Source of the DNA: [Leptolyngbya] sp. PCC 7376
GTDB taxonomy: Bacteria > Cyanobacteriota > Cyanobacteriia > Cyanobacteriales > MRBY01
DNA: 64,000 nt
Direction of reading: 5' to 3'
Assembly (NCBI RefSeq): GCF_000316605.1
Contig: NC_019683.1
Coordinates: 3,084,036 to 3,148,035 of the forward strand
In this document: positions 36,363 to 46,576 of the stretch, in pieces
Layout: each line of letters starts with the position of its first letter
Position numbering within the stretch: position 1 is the stretch's first letter
Translations under genes and position numbers: made by a program
The notes under the pieces: generated by a model
Told to the model about the DNA's origin: nothing
Seen by the model: the letters and a program-made list of their open reading frames with translations, nothing else
Databases searched by the model: none

Positions 36363-39300
36363 ATGTTTCTTAGCTCTCGTTTCTATCGGGTGTGGATTTG
36401 GGTTTGCTCTTCATTTATTCTGGTGCTGCCAACCCTTGGCTCAGCGCAAATCGTTCCGGATACAGACCCTGCGACTACCACCCAGACGAGAGTAACGCCA
36501 AATGATGCAGGCGATCGCCACACGATTGATGAAGGAATAATTTCCGGCGATGGCACAAATTTATTCCATCATTTCAGCCAATTTGATTTGCCAACAGGCG
36601 ACACAGCTGTATTCGATCTACAAACTACCCCGGCGATCACCAATATTCTCAATCGAGTTTTGGGTGATAACCCCTCCGAAATTAATGGAGCGCTTGAAAT
36701 TCTCGGTGGTAATAATCCCAATCTATTTTTAATTAATCCCGCAGGCGTTGTTTTTGGGCAAAACGCTAGCCTAAATATCCCCGGCGATTTCACCGCGACA
36801 ACTGCTGATGCAGTTCAATTTGAAGACGCTAGTTGGCTTGAAACAAGTGCAGCATCGGACTATAGCGACTTTAATGGTTTACCCACTGGTTTTGATTTTC
36901 TCTCGGCAACAGGCGTCATTATTAATGGTGCAGACCTCGCTGTTGGAGATGGAAAAGCTTTAAATTTTCTAGCGAGTGGCATCGTCAATACAGGCACGCT
37001 CAGCACAGGTGAATTGAATGCTCCAGGCGGAGCGATTACCCTAACAGCTCTTCCAGAAACAGGTACGGTCAAACTGTCCCAAGCCGGTAGTTTACTGAAT
37101 TTAGAATTCATGCCCGATCAGATGATGGGCTCTGTAACTCCCCTTGATTTTGCGGAGTTGCTCACTGGCGATGATCTTGATCTAGATCCCATTGAGTTTG
37201 CCCTTGGACTAACGATTGAGAATGGGATCCTCCAAACAAATTCTGGGATTTCGTTGCCACAAACCTCTGGTCTTTTATTTTCTGACAATGAAATTAATGC
37301 AGGGGTTGGCGATGTGGCGATCGCCGGATCACAGGTTGGAATTAATGGCTTTACGACAGGCGATACCCTCAATATCAATGCCGATGATTCATTTGTGCTT
37401 TTATCTTCTGGCAATATCGATTTTGATAATGGAGAGGTGACGATCACCGCGCCACAAGCTGGGATTTATGGTGATATTGCTGCTGTTAAATTAACCTTAG
37501 ACACGACCACTGGTATTGAAATCGCTGCACCTTTAAACGTTGAGAACTGGGCGATATCTGTCGACGAAATTGAAATTGGCGAAACTCGAACGGCTCCGGT
37601 TCTTGATTTAACTGCACCTTTCGGAAATGATCTGACCACAGGATTTATAGATAGTTCTTCGCTAAAGGATTCCCTGATTACCAACAATGGTGCAATTCTC
37701 AGTAAAGTTGGTGATATTACCCTTAGCGCGAATCTTGTTACAGATGGGATTTCAGTCGGAAAACTAACTTTAGATTCGGCTCAAAATATAACGCTCGATG
37801 GGGCGATCGCCCCCAGCCTAAATCAAACAGGCCAATTAGCCCTCGACTTTACTTCAAATGGCGAATTAACAATTAATCAAGCCATCCAAACTGGAGGAGG
37901 TGATGCCACTTTTGAGTCGACTGCTAGCACCTCAGTGAACGCAGATATCGATGTAGGTACCGGACAACTTGTTTTTGTGTCTAACCTTAATATTGGTGAT
38001 ATTACTTTAGGTAGTGCAAGTACTGAAAAAGTTGATTTCCAAGGAACTATTGACGGAAATAGTAACCTCACTGTAAATGCTTCAGAAATAGATTTCAATC
38101 AAGCCGTTGGTGGGACGCTTAGCCTCAATAACATTACATTGAATGCCGATGAAATTGATATTAAGGACAATGTTTTTGCGATAGGCGAACTAAGTATTTC
38201 ACCACAGACTAATAATCTTGCTATAACGCTCGGTTCCAATACTAATGATACCCGCTTAAATCTGTCTGCCTTGGAACTCAGTCATTTGCAAGATGGGTTT
38301 AGTCAGTTGAGTTTTACGGCACAGGATATTGATATTCTTGGCAACCTAACCTTTAGTGATGCCCTGCGTTTAGAAACAACTTCTGGAGCAATTCAATTTA
38401 ATGATTTTGCATTGAATGCTCCAGAAATCAGTTTGGTTTCAGGAGTGGATTTAGTTTTAGGAAATATAGAAACAGACAATCTTACTCTCGAAACTTTTGG
38501 CAATATTACAGACACAAATCCTCTTACAATTTCAGGCTTATTAACGATTAATAATAGTGCAGATGTCACTTTTGATAATCTTGACAATGACTTTAATCAA
38601 GTCAATTTAGTACAAGCAACGAATGTTTCCATCCAAGATAAAAATCATTTGACTTTTACTGGAAGTGATATTTCTGGCAATTTACAGGCTTTTGCAACTT
38701 CTATCGAAGCCTCAGAATTTTTGCAAGCCGATGGCTCCATTGAATTTGAGACGACGGATACCATTACAGCTCGTGATCTGACTGCTGGCCAAAATATTAC
38801 TCTCAGAAGTAATAACACCAATATTCAAACAGAAAACCTGACTGCGCTGAATGGCAATATTGATTTATTCGCTGCAAATAATATTCAGACTGGGAATATT
38901 AATGCCACAAATACGATTAATATACTTAGCCAAACTGGGACATTAGAAAGTCAAAATATTTCTAGTAGTGGCGGCAATGTTGAGATTATTACTGCAGATA
39001 ATTTATCCGCTCAAACTCTGGCGATCGCCGGTGCTTTGGATGCCAGAAGTAATTTAGGTAATATCAGATTTAATGGAATAACAGTAGGTGGTGATGCTGA
39101 TCTTTTTGCTGCGAATAATCTGAATGTAGCCAGCCTAAATATTGGAGGAAATCTAAATCTAGAAGGTGATTTAGGGACTGTAGATATTGGTGGTGTCACT
39201 GTTGCTAATCAAGCTACTATCTCTGCAAAAAATAATGTCAGTGCTGCAAATATTACAGCTCAAGATCTCACCATACAAAGTGAATCAGAATCCATTCAAA

Positions 39301-41489
39301 CGGGTAGCATTACGACAACGAATGGCTCTGTGAATATTGGTGCTGAGAAAAATATTACAACCGACAATTTAGTCGCAGAAACGGATGTTAATTTAACGAG
39401 TCAAACTGAGGCGATCGCCACCGCAGACATCACAGCAAATAATGGTGCTGTTACCCTCCTTGCAGATACCAATCTCGATGTAGGTCAGATGACTAGCGAT
39501 AACGGTCAAGTTTCTGCAACCGCTACTCGCGGCAACCTTACGACTGGAGACATCACAACAGAAGGTCAGGCGATCGCCCTCAATGCAGGCAATACAATCC
39601 AAGCCGGAAACCTCACGAGTAAATCAACTCTGGATAATGGTGGCGACATCACAGTGCAAGCCATTCAAGAGATCACCACAGGCAATATTGATAGCAGTTC
39701 AGTTGTGGGAGATGCAGGCAATGTTTCCATCGATCCCATTGGCGATATTGAGACAGGCTATATCAATGCAGAATCTTTATTCGGGCGTGCAGGTAATGTC
39801 GATATGACAGCAGGTCAACATATTCGACTCACCGAAACCTTTACTGCCGCAAGTGGCGATGACGCAAGTATTTCAACGATTGGTGGCACAGAAAATGGCG
39901 AAATCAATTTATCCCATGGCGGCGGTGAAGCTCAAAAATTCCAGGTGGGTGACAGCAGTATCAATGGTAGTGCAGGTGCTTTAGTACAGGGCGACATCAC
40001 AATTCCAGAAGGGGCTGCATTCGAGGCAGAAATTGATACTGTTGATATTAAAGAATTCCGAGCCGAAGAATTTCCTCGCACACTACCCACCAGCAATGAG
40101 TTGCGAGCTGAAGGACTTTCTGTTGATTTCTTTAATGACATCACCATCGAAGATCTTGCCATTAGTGGCGAAGAGTTAGTGGATCTAGAGAGTCAATTGG
40201 CTGATGCTTACATCAAACGATTCAACCTAAAAGATCAAGGTAGTAGTCCTAGTGCAAAAGTAGATAAAACCCTTAAAACTATTCGAGATCAAACTAAGGC
40301 AGAGCCAGCCGTCGTTTATGCTTTTTTCCGACCTTCGTCAGAGGCCGATGAGCAGATCGAAGAAGAGGGAGATGTTGAATGGCGCTTTAAACCGAATGGT
40401 CGTTGGGATTTCCAGGATGAACCTTTAGGAAAAGGTAGTGATGTTTTGGAATTAGTGATGGTGACGGCGGATGGCACGAAAGTACGTAAACGAATTGGCG
40501 GTGCGACTCGTCAAGAAGTTGTCTTCCTGGCTAATCGATTTTTTAGCCATGTGACTAATCTCCGCCTCAAAAATGCCTATTTATATTCAGCGCGGGAATT
40601 GCACAAGATTTTAGTTGAACCTTTAGAGGCTGAGCTGGAAGCGGCAGGGGTTGATAATCTCACATATATTATGGATTCGGGTTTGCGGGTATTGCCTCTC
40701 GCCGCACTCCATGATGGGAAGCAGTTTCTTATCGAAAAATATAGTGTTGGTACGATGCCGAGTTTTGAGTTGACAGATACCCGATATGTGAATCTTCAAG
40801 GCAGTTCTGTCTTGGCGATGGGCTCATCAAAGTTTGAGGAAACCCTCGATTTACCAGCAGTACCTCTAGAGCTAAATCGAGTACGTGATCAAGTGGGCGA
40901 GGGGCAAATTTTTCTGAATGAGAATTTTACGGTTGAAAATCTTTTAGCTGCCCGCCGCGATAAGCCCCACAACATTGTGCACTTAGCGACCCACGGCGAA
41001 TTTTTGCCGGGTAGTCTGGATAATTCTTATATTCAGTTTTGGGATGAACGACTAACCTTGGATGATTTGTCGAAGTTAGAACTGGGTAACCCTGTGGTGA
41101 ATTTGTTGGTGCTCTCTGCTTGTCGTACTGCTCTGGGGAATCAGGATGCGGAATTAGGATTTGCTGGCTTGGCGATCGCCTCTGGTGCGAAATCAGTTTT
41201 GGGGAGTCTCTGGTATGTGAGTGATGAAGGGACGTTGGGATTGATGACAGAATTTTATAGCGCTCTGAAAACGGCACCGATTAAAGCCGATGCCCTACGA
41301 AAAGCTCAACTCGCGATGTTGCGGGGTGATATCACTTTTAAGAAGAGTACCTATAGTGTGACCCGCCGTGGTGACTTTAAACCTCGGCCATTGCCCCACG
41401 TTCCACCTGAATTAGCAGCTGTCAAGATTCGGGACTTCTCTCACCCCTATTACTGGAGTTCGTTTAATCTCGTCGGTAATCCTTGGTAA
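36363..41489 (+). CDS. Secreted two-partner-secretion adhesin fused to a CHAT protease domain
   Basis: 1708 residues. A signal peptide (about 1-30, ending GSAQ) precedes a filamentous-haemagglutinin TPS domain (about 35-275: GTNLFHHFSQFDLPTGD, NPNLFLINPAGVVFGQNASL, GALTLTALP-like). A long repetitive beta-helix region (about 300-1230) is rich in N, T, D and I. The C-terminus (about 1270-1708) is a CHAT caspase-like domain with VLPLAALHDGKQF, His1544 in HLATHGE and Cys1587 in LSACRTALG, so the dyad is intact. Such proteins occur in cyanobacteria, with unknown targets. No TpsB gene is adjacent. The ATG at 36363 has no strong ribosome binding site. Confidence 0.92.
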   Translation: MFLSSRFYRVWIWVCSSFILVLPTLGSAQIVPDTDPATTTQTRVTPNDAGDRHTIDEGIISGDGTNLFHHFSQFDLPTGDTAVFDLQTTPAITNILNRVLGDNPSEINGALEILGGNNPNLFLINPAGVVFGQNASLNIPGDFTATTADAVQFEDASWLETSAASDYSDFNGLPTGFDFLSATGVIINGADLAVGDGKALNFLASGIVNTGTLSTGELNAPGGAITLTALPETGTVKLSQAGSLLNLEFMPDQMMGSVTPLDFAELLTGDDLDLDPIEFALGLTIENGILQTNSGISLPQTSGLLFSDNEINAGVGDVAIAGSQVGINGFTTGDTLNINADDSFVLLSSGNIDFDNGEVTITAPQAGIYGDIAAVKLTLDTTTGIEIAAPLNVENWAISVDEIEIGETRTAPVLDLTAPFGNDLTTGFIDSSSLKDSLITNNGAILSKVGDITLSANLVTDGISVGKLTLDSAQNITLDGAIAPSLNQTGQLALDFTSNGELTINQAIQTGGGDATFESTASTSVNADIDVGTGQLVFVSNLNIGDITLGSASTEKVDFQGTIDGNSNLTVNASEIDFNQAVGGTLSLNNITLNADEIDIKDNVFAIGELSISPQTNNLAITLGSNTNDTRLNLSALELSHLQDGFSQLSFTAQDIDILGNLTFSDALRLETTSGAIQFNDFALNAPEISLVSGVDLVLGNIETDNLTLETFGNITDTNPLTISGLLTINNSADVTFDNLDNDFNQVNLVQATNVSIQDKNHLTFTGSDISGNLQAFATSIEASEFLQADGSIEFETTDTITARDLTAGQNITLRSNNTNIQTENLTALNGNIDLFAANNIQTGNINATNTINILSQTGTLESQNISSSGGNVEIITADNLSAQTLAIAGALDARSNLGNIRFNGITVGGDADLFAANNLNVASLNIGGNLNLEGDLGTVDIGGVTVANQATISAKNNVSAANITAQDLTIQSESESIQTGSITTTNGSVNIGAEKNITTDNLVAETDVNLTSQTEAIATADITANNGAVTLLADTNLDVGQMTSDNGQVSATATRGNLTTGDITTEGQAIALNAGNTIQAGNLTSKSTLDNGGDITVQAIQEITTGNIDSSSVVGDAGNVSIDPIGDIETGYINAESLFGRAGNVDMTAGQHIRLTETFTAASGDDASISTIGGTENGEINLSHGGGEAQKFQVGDSSINGSAGALVQGDITIPEGAAFEAEIDTVDIKEFRAEEFPRTLPTSNELRAEGLSVDFFNDITIEDLAISGEELVDLESQLADAYIKRFNLKDQGSSPSAKVDKTLKTIRDQTKAEPAVVYAFFRPSSEADEQIEEEGDVEWRFKPNGRWDFQDEPLGKGSDVLELVMVTADGTKVRKRIGGATRQEVVFLANRFFSHVTNLRLKNAYLYSARELHKILVEPLEAELEAAGVDNLTYIMDSGLRVLPLAALHDGKQFLIEKYSVGTMPSFELTDTRYVNLQGSSVLAMGSSKFEETLDLPAVPLELNRVRDQVGEGQIFLNENFTVENLLAARRDKPHNIVHLATHGEFLPGSLDNSYIQFWDERLTLDDLSKLELGNPVVNLLVLSACRTALGNQDAELGFAGLAIASGAKSVLGSLWYVSDEGTLGLMTEFYSALKTAPIKADALRKAQLAMLRGDITFKKSTYSVTRRGDFKPRPLPHVPPELAAVKIRDFSHPYYWSSFNLVGNPW

Positions 41490-41502
41490 GAATCTCGTTG
41501 AT

Positions 41503-43512
41503 TTATTTCAGTGCTAAAGTCTTATAATGCCAACGTTTTAACCATTTTTTAATTGCATTATCAAGGCTCTGGATATCGTTTGGATCTAGCCCTTGAGGGT
41601 CAAAGCGATCACGATAATACCAACGTAAGATCTCATCAAGGTCAGTTGCCATTTCTGCCGTGACTTGGTTTTGTCGCAATTCCTGTAGCCATTCTTTTAG
41701 AGGTTGTGAAGAAGAACGAGGAAAACCCAGTTGATTAAATATCTCTTCAATGGCTTTAAACTTAGATTTAACCAAAGTCGAACTCTGATTTTTTTTGCGA
41801 CGTTGCAGAATTTTTCGACCTAGGCTTTCTTTATCGCCAGAGGTGCTAAACCATAACCGTAGGAGTAAGATTGGCAAAATCACCCACCACCATCTTTGGA
41901 TATTTTCTGGTGTAAAAATACTGCCAAAAATAGTTTTAATTTGTAGCCATCCCCAAGAGAAAAAGTCACCAACCAACGTAAATCCCTTAGCTTCTTGGTC
42001 TTCGATATCTGCCCAGTTTGATGGTGTGGTATCAAAGTTTTGCCATTGGCCATCAACATAAACCAAAGTCCAGGCATGGGCATGGCGATCGCGGACAATA
42101 TATTGCTGTTCTAGTTCACTAAAATCATGAACAGAATAACCTACTGCATACCGAGCAGGAATCCCCATCTCCCGGAGTAACAGGGTGGTCGCCGTCGCAA
42201 AATATTCGCAATGACCTTGTTTTTGGTCGAGCAGAAAACTGGCTAGGGGAGTGGGGCGATCGCCGTCACCAGTGAGGTTGAGGGTGTAACTAAAATCCTT
42301 GAGGAAAAAGCCTTCTAAATTTGAGAGAGATTTTGTTGAGTTTTCGCTTTTAAGGTTATTGTCCTGAATAATTTGATCTAGGGTTTCAGCCTCACTATTT
42401 GGGACATCGAGATCGTCTGGAATGGGTGCAACATCAAAATTTTGATCTGCATTAAAGTCCACTTGATATTGCAGATTTTTCTTTTCTGACTCTAAACGAA
42501 CCACGCCATATTGATTGTATTCAGCGGTTTCTGCGGGGAAATTTTGTAAGCGAAAACTGCCTGACGGTAATTTGGCGATCGCCTTATCTTTTATTGTTTG
42601 GTCAGTGATAATAATGCTGTCATGTTGCTCGGGAGTCTGTTGCCATTGCCAAGTCGTTTCATCGTCGGCAGAATTGGCCGCTTGGAATTCATTTTCAGTC
42701 GTGATCCAAAGCCCACCCTGATATTTGTTGTATGCTGCTTCCCGCAATAACCGAGGTACCGTTTCATTGTTCGGAGATTTGACGCGGAAAGCAATAGCAT
42801 TAGATTGTTTAATTGCACCAATTTCGCCGAGGGAAGTATTTTGCTGAAAGGGATCGGCTTCTCCTTGATAAAACTTGCTGAGCCATGAAATTGCTTGCTG
42901 TTCTGTATATTTATGGGCTGCTCTTATACCTAATTGACTAACAAAACCGAGATTGGCCGCAATAACCATGGCACAAAGCCACGGTACGAGTTTAAAGCGA
43001 TTTGATCGTAACTGCCATAGCGGAAAGAGACTGATGAAAAGTAAGGCAAAGTAAAACGATAAGCCATGCTCTGTCCGACCACTAGCACAAAGAATACAGA
43101 CAACAAAAAATGGATAAATAACGTCAAAATTACGTTTTTTCTTTGCTATTTTCGGATCGAATTTTACGAAAAGTAAGAGGCTACGAAAGTTGATTTTTTT
43201 GCTATCAGAATAGGTTTGTAATAAAACAATTGGGAATACGGTGAGGGGTAGCCATTGAAAAAAGATGCTTAGAGCTTGCAGCCAGCTGCCAGTGACGGCG
43301 ATAAAGGTATAAATTCCGATTAGTGCCACAGTCGCCACACTCGCAGCCCGTCGAATATCAACATCAGAAAAATTCCAGCGAGTGCGAATTAAGTGATGGG
43401 CTTCGTAGGTGATCGCCATCGGTATGGCAAAAAAGATTTGTTGTCCATTGTGCCAACCCCAAAAAATCATCGCTAATCCTAATAGCAAAGGATACATTTT
43501 AAGGCGATTCAT
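41503..43512 (-). CDS. TgpA-type membrane transglutaminase
   Basis: 669 residues from the ATG at 43512, which overlaps the preceding gene by 4 bases (ATGA); a longer frame exists but is unlikely. Six or so N-terminal membrane helices (about 1-200) are followed by a periplasmic domain with the transglutaminase triad Cys435 (QGHCEYFATA), His479 (HAHAWTLVYVDG) and Asp494 (NFDTTPSNW). One more membrane helix (about 540) and a DUF4129-like cytosolic end close it. In the MoxR-DUF58-TgpA operon it probably acts on envelope proteins. Substrate unknown. Confidence 0.9.
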   Translation of the reverse strand: MNRLKMYPLLLGLAMIFWGWHNGQQIFFAIPMAITYEAHHLIRTRWNFSDVDIRRAASVATVALIGIYTFIAVTGSWLQALSIFFQWLPLTVFPIVLLQTYSDSKKINFRSLLLFVKFDPKIAKKKRNFDVIYPFFVVCILCASGRTEHGLSFYFALLFISLFPLWQLRSNRFKLVPWLCAMVIAANLGFVSQLGIRAAHKYTEQQAISWLSKFYQGEADPFQQNTSLGEIGAIKQSNAIAFRVKSPNNETVPRLLREAAYNKYQGGLWITTENEFQAANSADDETTWQWQQTPEQHDSIIITDQTIKDKAIAKLPSGSFRLQNFPAETAEYNQYGVVRLESEKKNLQYQVDFNADQNFDVAPIPDDLDVPNSEAETLDQIIQDNNLKSENSTKSLSNLEGFFLKDFSYTLNLTGDGDRPTPLASFLLDQKQGHCEYFATATTLLLREMGIPARYAVGYSVHDFSELEQQYIVRDRHAHAWTLVYVDGQWQNFDTTPSNWADIEDQEAKGFTLVGDFFSWGWLQIKTIFGSIFTPENIQRWWWVILPILLLRLWFSTSGDKESLGRKILQRRKKNQSSTLVKSKFKAIEEIFNQLGFPRSSSQPLKEWLQELRQNQVTAEMATDLDEILRWYYRDRFDPQGLDPNDIQSLDNAIKKWLKRWHYKTLALK

Positions 43513-44834
43513 GATGGTAATAAATCCTCCTGAATTTGACCGAGCTGAAGAGGCTGGAAAATTTGTTCTTCTGGGGCAACCATTAATGGGCGATCGCACA
43601 GCACGTAAACCATTAATGGAATCTGAATCTTTTGGAGATATTGAATTAGTTTCTTGCGGGAATTATCCCACTCTAGAAAAATACAAATACAGCCACTCAG
43701 TAAACTCGAACGTTCCATCACGACTGGACTGAGATAGTCAAATTGGCGATCGCGACAAGGCTGCACCGAGGCCAAAATTTCGAGGATTTGGTCAGTGTTG
43801 CCGACACCTCGACCCGCTGTAAAACAGTAGGCCTCTGCACCCACAAACATTAAATCCAGCAGTGCTTCCTTCGTTTCAAATTCGCAGGCAAAGGACGCAG
43901 CCACGGCGATCGCCTCTTCTAGTTTTTCGCTGTAGGGCGCATCAAGAAAGGTGTCGAGGATGAGAGCATGGCGCACAAAGAATTCGTCTTGTTCTTCTTT
44001 GACGATAGGTTTGCCTGTTTTTGCCCAACTTTTCCAGTGAATTTTCCGCAACGGATCGCCCGCCCGATATTCTCGCAATGCACGAAATTCCTCCGAATCC
44101 CCCACCGACGAAGCAAAAGCAACGCCCCCTGATTGATAGCGACGCGTTCCCGGCAACGAAATGGGCGGCACATTATATCGTCTTGGCAATAGCCATAGGG
44201 TTTGGGGTAACGCTCTTGTTTTGAGGCGATGAAATAGTCCAATCGGATCAGCCACTGCGAGGGTATAGCCAGTCAGGTGTAAAGAGCCACGGTGCAAGGG
44301 ATTTAGGGTGAGGGTGACTTCAATATTGCTATGGGGTGGAATCGGTGGAATGGCGATCGCCTTAATGGTTGCGAGTTGCCGACGGTCGAGTAGCCAAAAC
44401 CATTGCTTCACTGCCAAAATCACATCTGCAAAAGCACGCTTTGGGAAGGTATTGAGATGATCCTGAAATGCTCTAAAACTAGGGCTAGGATTTTTGATAT
44501 TTTCAAATAATTTCAGGCCAGCTTGGGGTTTATTTGTGGGATTGTGAATGATGACGCGATATTTTAACGGGATACCCACAGAACCAAATCTTGGCAAAAT
44601 GCGTTCCACCGTGACTCGAATGCGCACAAATCGACTTCCGGCGATCGCCACTATCATTAGTGCCATTAAAAAAGCTGCAATTTGATAGGCCAAAGTTTGA
44701 TCGGTATTGAGGCCAGCAGTGGTTGCAACGGCTAAGCAAACCACAAAACTTGGTTGCGGTAATAGTCGCTGAAACCACCATTGCACGGACCAACTTTTAC
44801 GGAGGAAACGATAGAAAAATTTTTCAAGCATCAT
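43509..44834 (-). CDS. DUF58 family protein
   Basis: 441 residues. Two close N-terminal membrane helices (about 25-70) are followed by a beta domain (LPRFGSVGIPLKYRVIIHNP) and the DUF58 signature (SEEFRALREYRAGDPLRKIHWKSWAKTGKPIVKE), then a vWA-like fold (HALILDTFLD). It is the usual partner of MoxR ATPases and transglutaminases; together they are thought to act in envelope assembly or stress, with unclear mechanism. The stop overlaps the tgpA start; moxR ends 9 bases before its start, so the three form one operon. Confidence 0.9.
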   Translation of the reverse strand: MMLEKFFYRFLRKSWSVQWWFQRLLPQPSFVVCLAVATTAGLNTDQTLAYQIAAFLMALMIVAIAGSRFVRIRVTVERILPRFGSVGIPLKYRVIIHNPTNKPQAGLKLFENIKNPSPSFRAFQDHLNTFPKRAFADVILAVKQWFWLLDRRQLATIKAIAIPPIPPHSNIEVTLTLNPLHRGSLHLTGYTLAVADPIGLFHRLKTRALPQTLWLLPRRYNVPPISLPGTRRYQSGGVAFASSVGDSEEFRALREYRAGDPLRKIHWKSWAKTGKPIVKEEQDEFFVRHALILDTFLDAPYSEKLEEAIAVAASFACEFETKEALLDLMFVGAEAYCFTAGRGVGNTDQILEILASVQPCRDRQFDYLSPVVMERSSLLSGCICIFLEWDNSRKKLIQYLQKIQIPLMVYVLCDRPLMVAPEEQIFQPLQLGQIQEDLLPS

Positions 44835-44843
44835 CCTTTTCTC

Positions 44844-45779
44844 CTAGGCTGGCACAGGCAATGTTTTTAAGATTTTTTCCACTACTTCCGCCGCTGTCAT
44901 CCCTGAAAATCTCGCCTGCGGATTCATCACTAACCGATGGGCGATCGCCGCCACAGCCACTTCTTGAATTTGGTCAGGGGTCACAAATTCCAACCCATCA
45001 AAAATCGCCAAAGCCTGCGCCAACTTCATCACTGCCAACGAAGCCCTTGGACTCGCCCCCAACAAAACCTCTGGAGCCGACCGCGTTGCCCCCACAATAT
45101 CGACGATATACCGCTGAATCTCCGTACTGATGCGCACCTGTTGCATTTCTGCTCGCGCCGCCAACACATCTTCTACCGACACACAGGATTGCACCGATTT
45201 AATGGGATGCCCTGCCAACTGCGCCGCCAAAATATTCACCTCTTCCTCCGGCGACACATACCCCAAACTAAACTGCAACGCAAAGCGATCCATCTGGGCT
45301 TCTGGCAATGGATAAGTCCCGCGCGATTCCACAGGATTTTGGGTGGCGATGACAAAGAAAAGCTCTTGCAGCGATCGCAACTTGCCATCGATACTCACCT
45401 GACCCTCTGCCATGGCTTCTAGCAATGCTGATTGTGTACGAGGAGAAGCCCGATTAATCTCATCCGCAAGAATAATATTGCCGAAAATAGGCCCTTCATG
45501 GAACCGAAACTTTTGAGTTTGCTGCTCAAAAATCGAAATACCCACAATATCCGACGGCAACAAATCCGGCGTAAACTGAATCCGTTTAAAATTCGCCGCC
45601 ACCGACAACGCCAAAGCCTTAGCTAGAGTCGTTTTCCCCGTCCCCGGAAAATCCTCTAACAGCACATGACCCCCAGAAAAAAAAGCCGCTAGTAATCGCC
45701 GAATTGCCCCATCCTGCCCTCGAATTACCGTCGCGATATTCGCTGCAATTTCTTGATAAATCTGCTGCCCGACTGCCAT
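44844..45779 (-). CDS. MoxR family AAA+ ATPase
   Basis: 311 residues. Walker A EDFPGTGKTTLAKAL (about 42-56), Walker B IILADEINRASPRTQSALLEAM, sensor 1 VIATQNPVESRGTYPLPEAQMDRF and GASPRASLAVMKLAQALAI in the C-terminal lid are intact. MoxR ATPases act as chaperones for proteins such as vWA partners; here it is the first gene of a MoxR-DUF58-TgpA operon. The ATG at 45779 starts MAVGQQIYQEI. Confidence 0.95.
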   Translation of the reverse strand: MAVGQQIYQEIAANIATVIRGQDGAIRRLLAAFFSGGHVLLEDFPGTGKTTLAKALALSVAANFKRIQFTPDLLPSDIVGISIFEQQTQKFRFHEGPIFGNIILADEINRASPRTQSALLEAMAEGQVSIDGKLRSLQELFFVIATQNPVESRGTYPLPEAQMDRFALQFSLGYVSPEEEVNILAAQLAGHPIKSVQSCVSVEDVLAARAEMQQVRISTEIQRYIVDIVGATRSAPEVLLGASPRASLAVMKLAQALAIFDGLEFVTPDQIQEVAVAAIAHRLVMNPQARFSGMTAAEVVEKILKTLPVPA

Positions 45780-45924
45780 AGACTCTAAATCTGTACCATT
45801 TCCTCTAGATTAGGCAGTTTCTAGCGAAATTTTTCCTTGTTTGCGTTTTTGTTACGAGTAATCAGAGAGTTATCATGAAACTCGTTAGGATCTACAAGCC
45901 AATTTATTTCTATTTATCTAATTA

Positions 45925-46488
45925 ATGCAGTTCACTTTATATTATCGTGGTGATCTAAAATCTAATGGTAAGCCTGCTCATAAGCATAAAATAAGACAAT
46001 ATTTTCATCCTCAACTTAAAGAGTTATGGAAACAACTTCCATTGAGAGATTTCGCATTTCTTTATGCTAATACCGCTGATAGTGACAAGATATCTCTTTG
46101 TGAAGAAGTTGAACTGTTTACATTTGTACCTTTAGTTAGTGACAAGATTTCTCTCATCGCAGAATTAGATATTCAGATACTATGGCCTCAAAAGCGAGGA
46201 GAGATTATTACAAATGGTGGAGATATCGATAATCGGCTTAAAACTCTGTTTGATGCTCTTAAAGTTCCTTCCGAACCTACGGCATTGCCACTAGGAACTT
46301 CGCCTAGTAAGGGAGAAGAGCCTTTCTTTTGCTTACTCAAAGATGACAGTCTAATTACACGTTTAAGTGTTGAAACAGATCATTTATTAGATCCTGATTA
46401 TAAAAATAATTCCTCAGAAGTAATCCTATTCATTCGCGTCACTACGAATCAACTTAGAATTACATGGGACACAGTTGGACTTGCTTGA
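45925..46488 (+). CDS. RusA-like fold hypothetical protein
   Basis: 187 residues. Not firmly recognised. The block GGDIDNRLKTLFDALKVP (about 98-115), followed by a spacer and LLKDDSLITRLSVE (about 138-151), resembles the DIDN..KxxxDAL and DD motifs of RusA-type Holliday junction resolvases; this is a by-eye match only. The rest is beta-rich (FTLYYRGDLKSNGKPAHKHKIRQYF). AT-rich, no HIP1 nearby. Together with the following small genes it may be a horizontally gained piece; no phage genes are adjacent. Confidence 0.65.
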   Translation: MQFTLYYRGDLKSNGKPAHKHKIRQYFHPQLKELWKQLPLRDFAFLYANTADSDKISLCEEVELFTFVPLVSDKISLIAELDIQILWPQKRGEIITNGGDIDNRLKTLFDALKVPSEPTALPLGTSPSKGEEPFFCLLKDDSLITRLSVETDHLLDPDYKNNSSEVILFIRVTTNQLRITWDTVGLA

Positions 46489-46576
46489 AAATAGACTTAA
46501 TATGAAAAGAACTAACAGAAACGCCTCGTTCGTATTTTTGAAAGACTTGCTTAAGATGGCGTAGCTACTTAGTTTA

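Noticed and set aside
36860-37447. Minus-strand frames under the CHAT adhesin
   Set aside because: Arise from the repetitive codons of the adhesin; no start signals.
43513-43599. Longer N-terminus for the transglutaminase
   Set aside because: The added residues lie inside the DUF58 gene; ATG 43512 gives the usual ATGA overlap.
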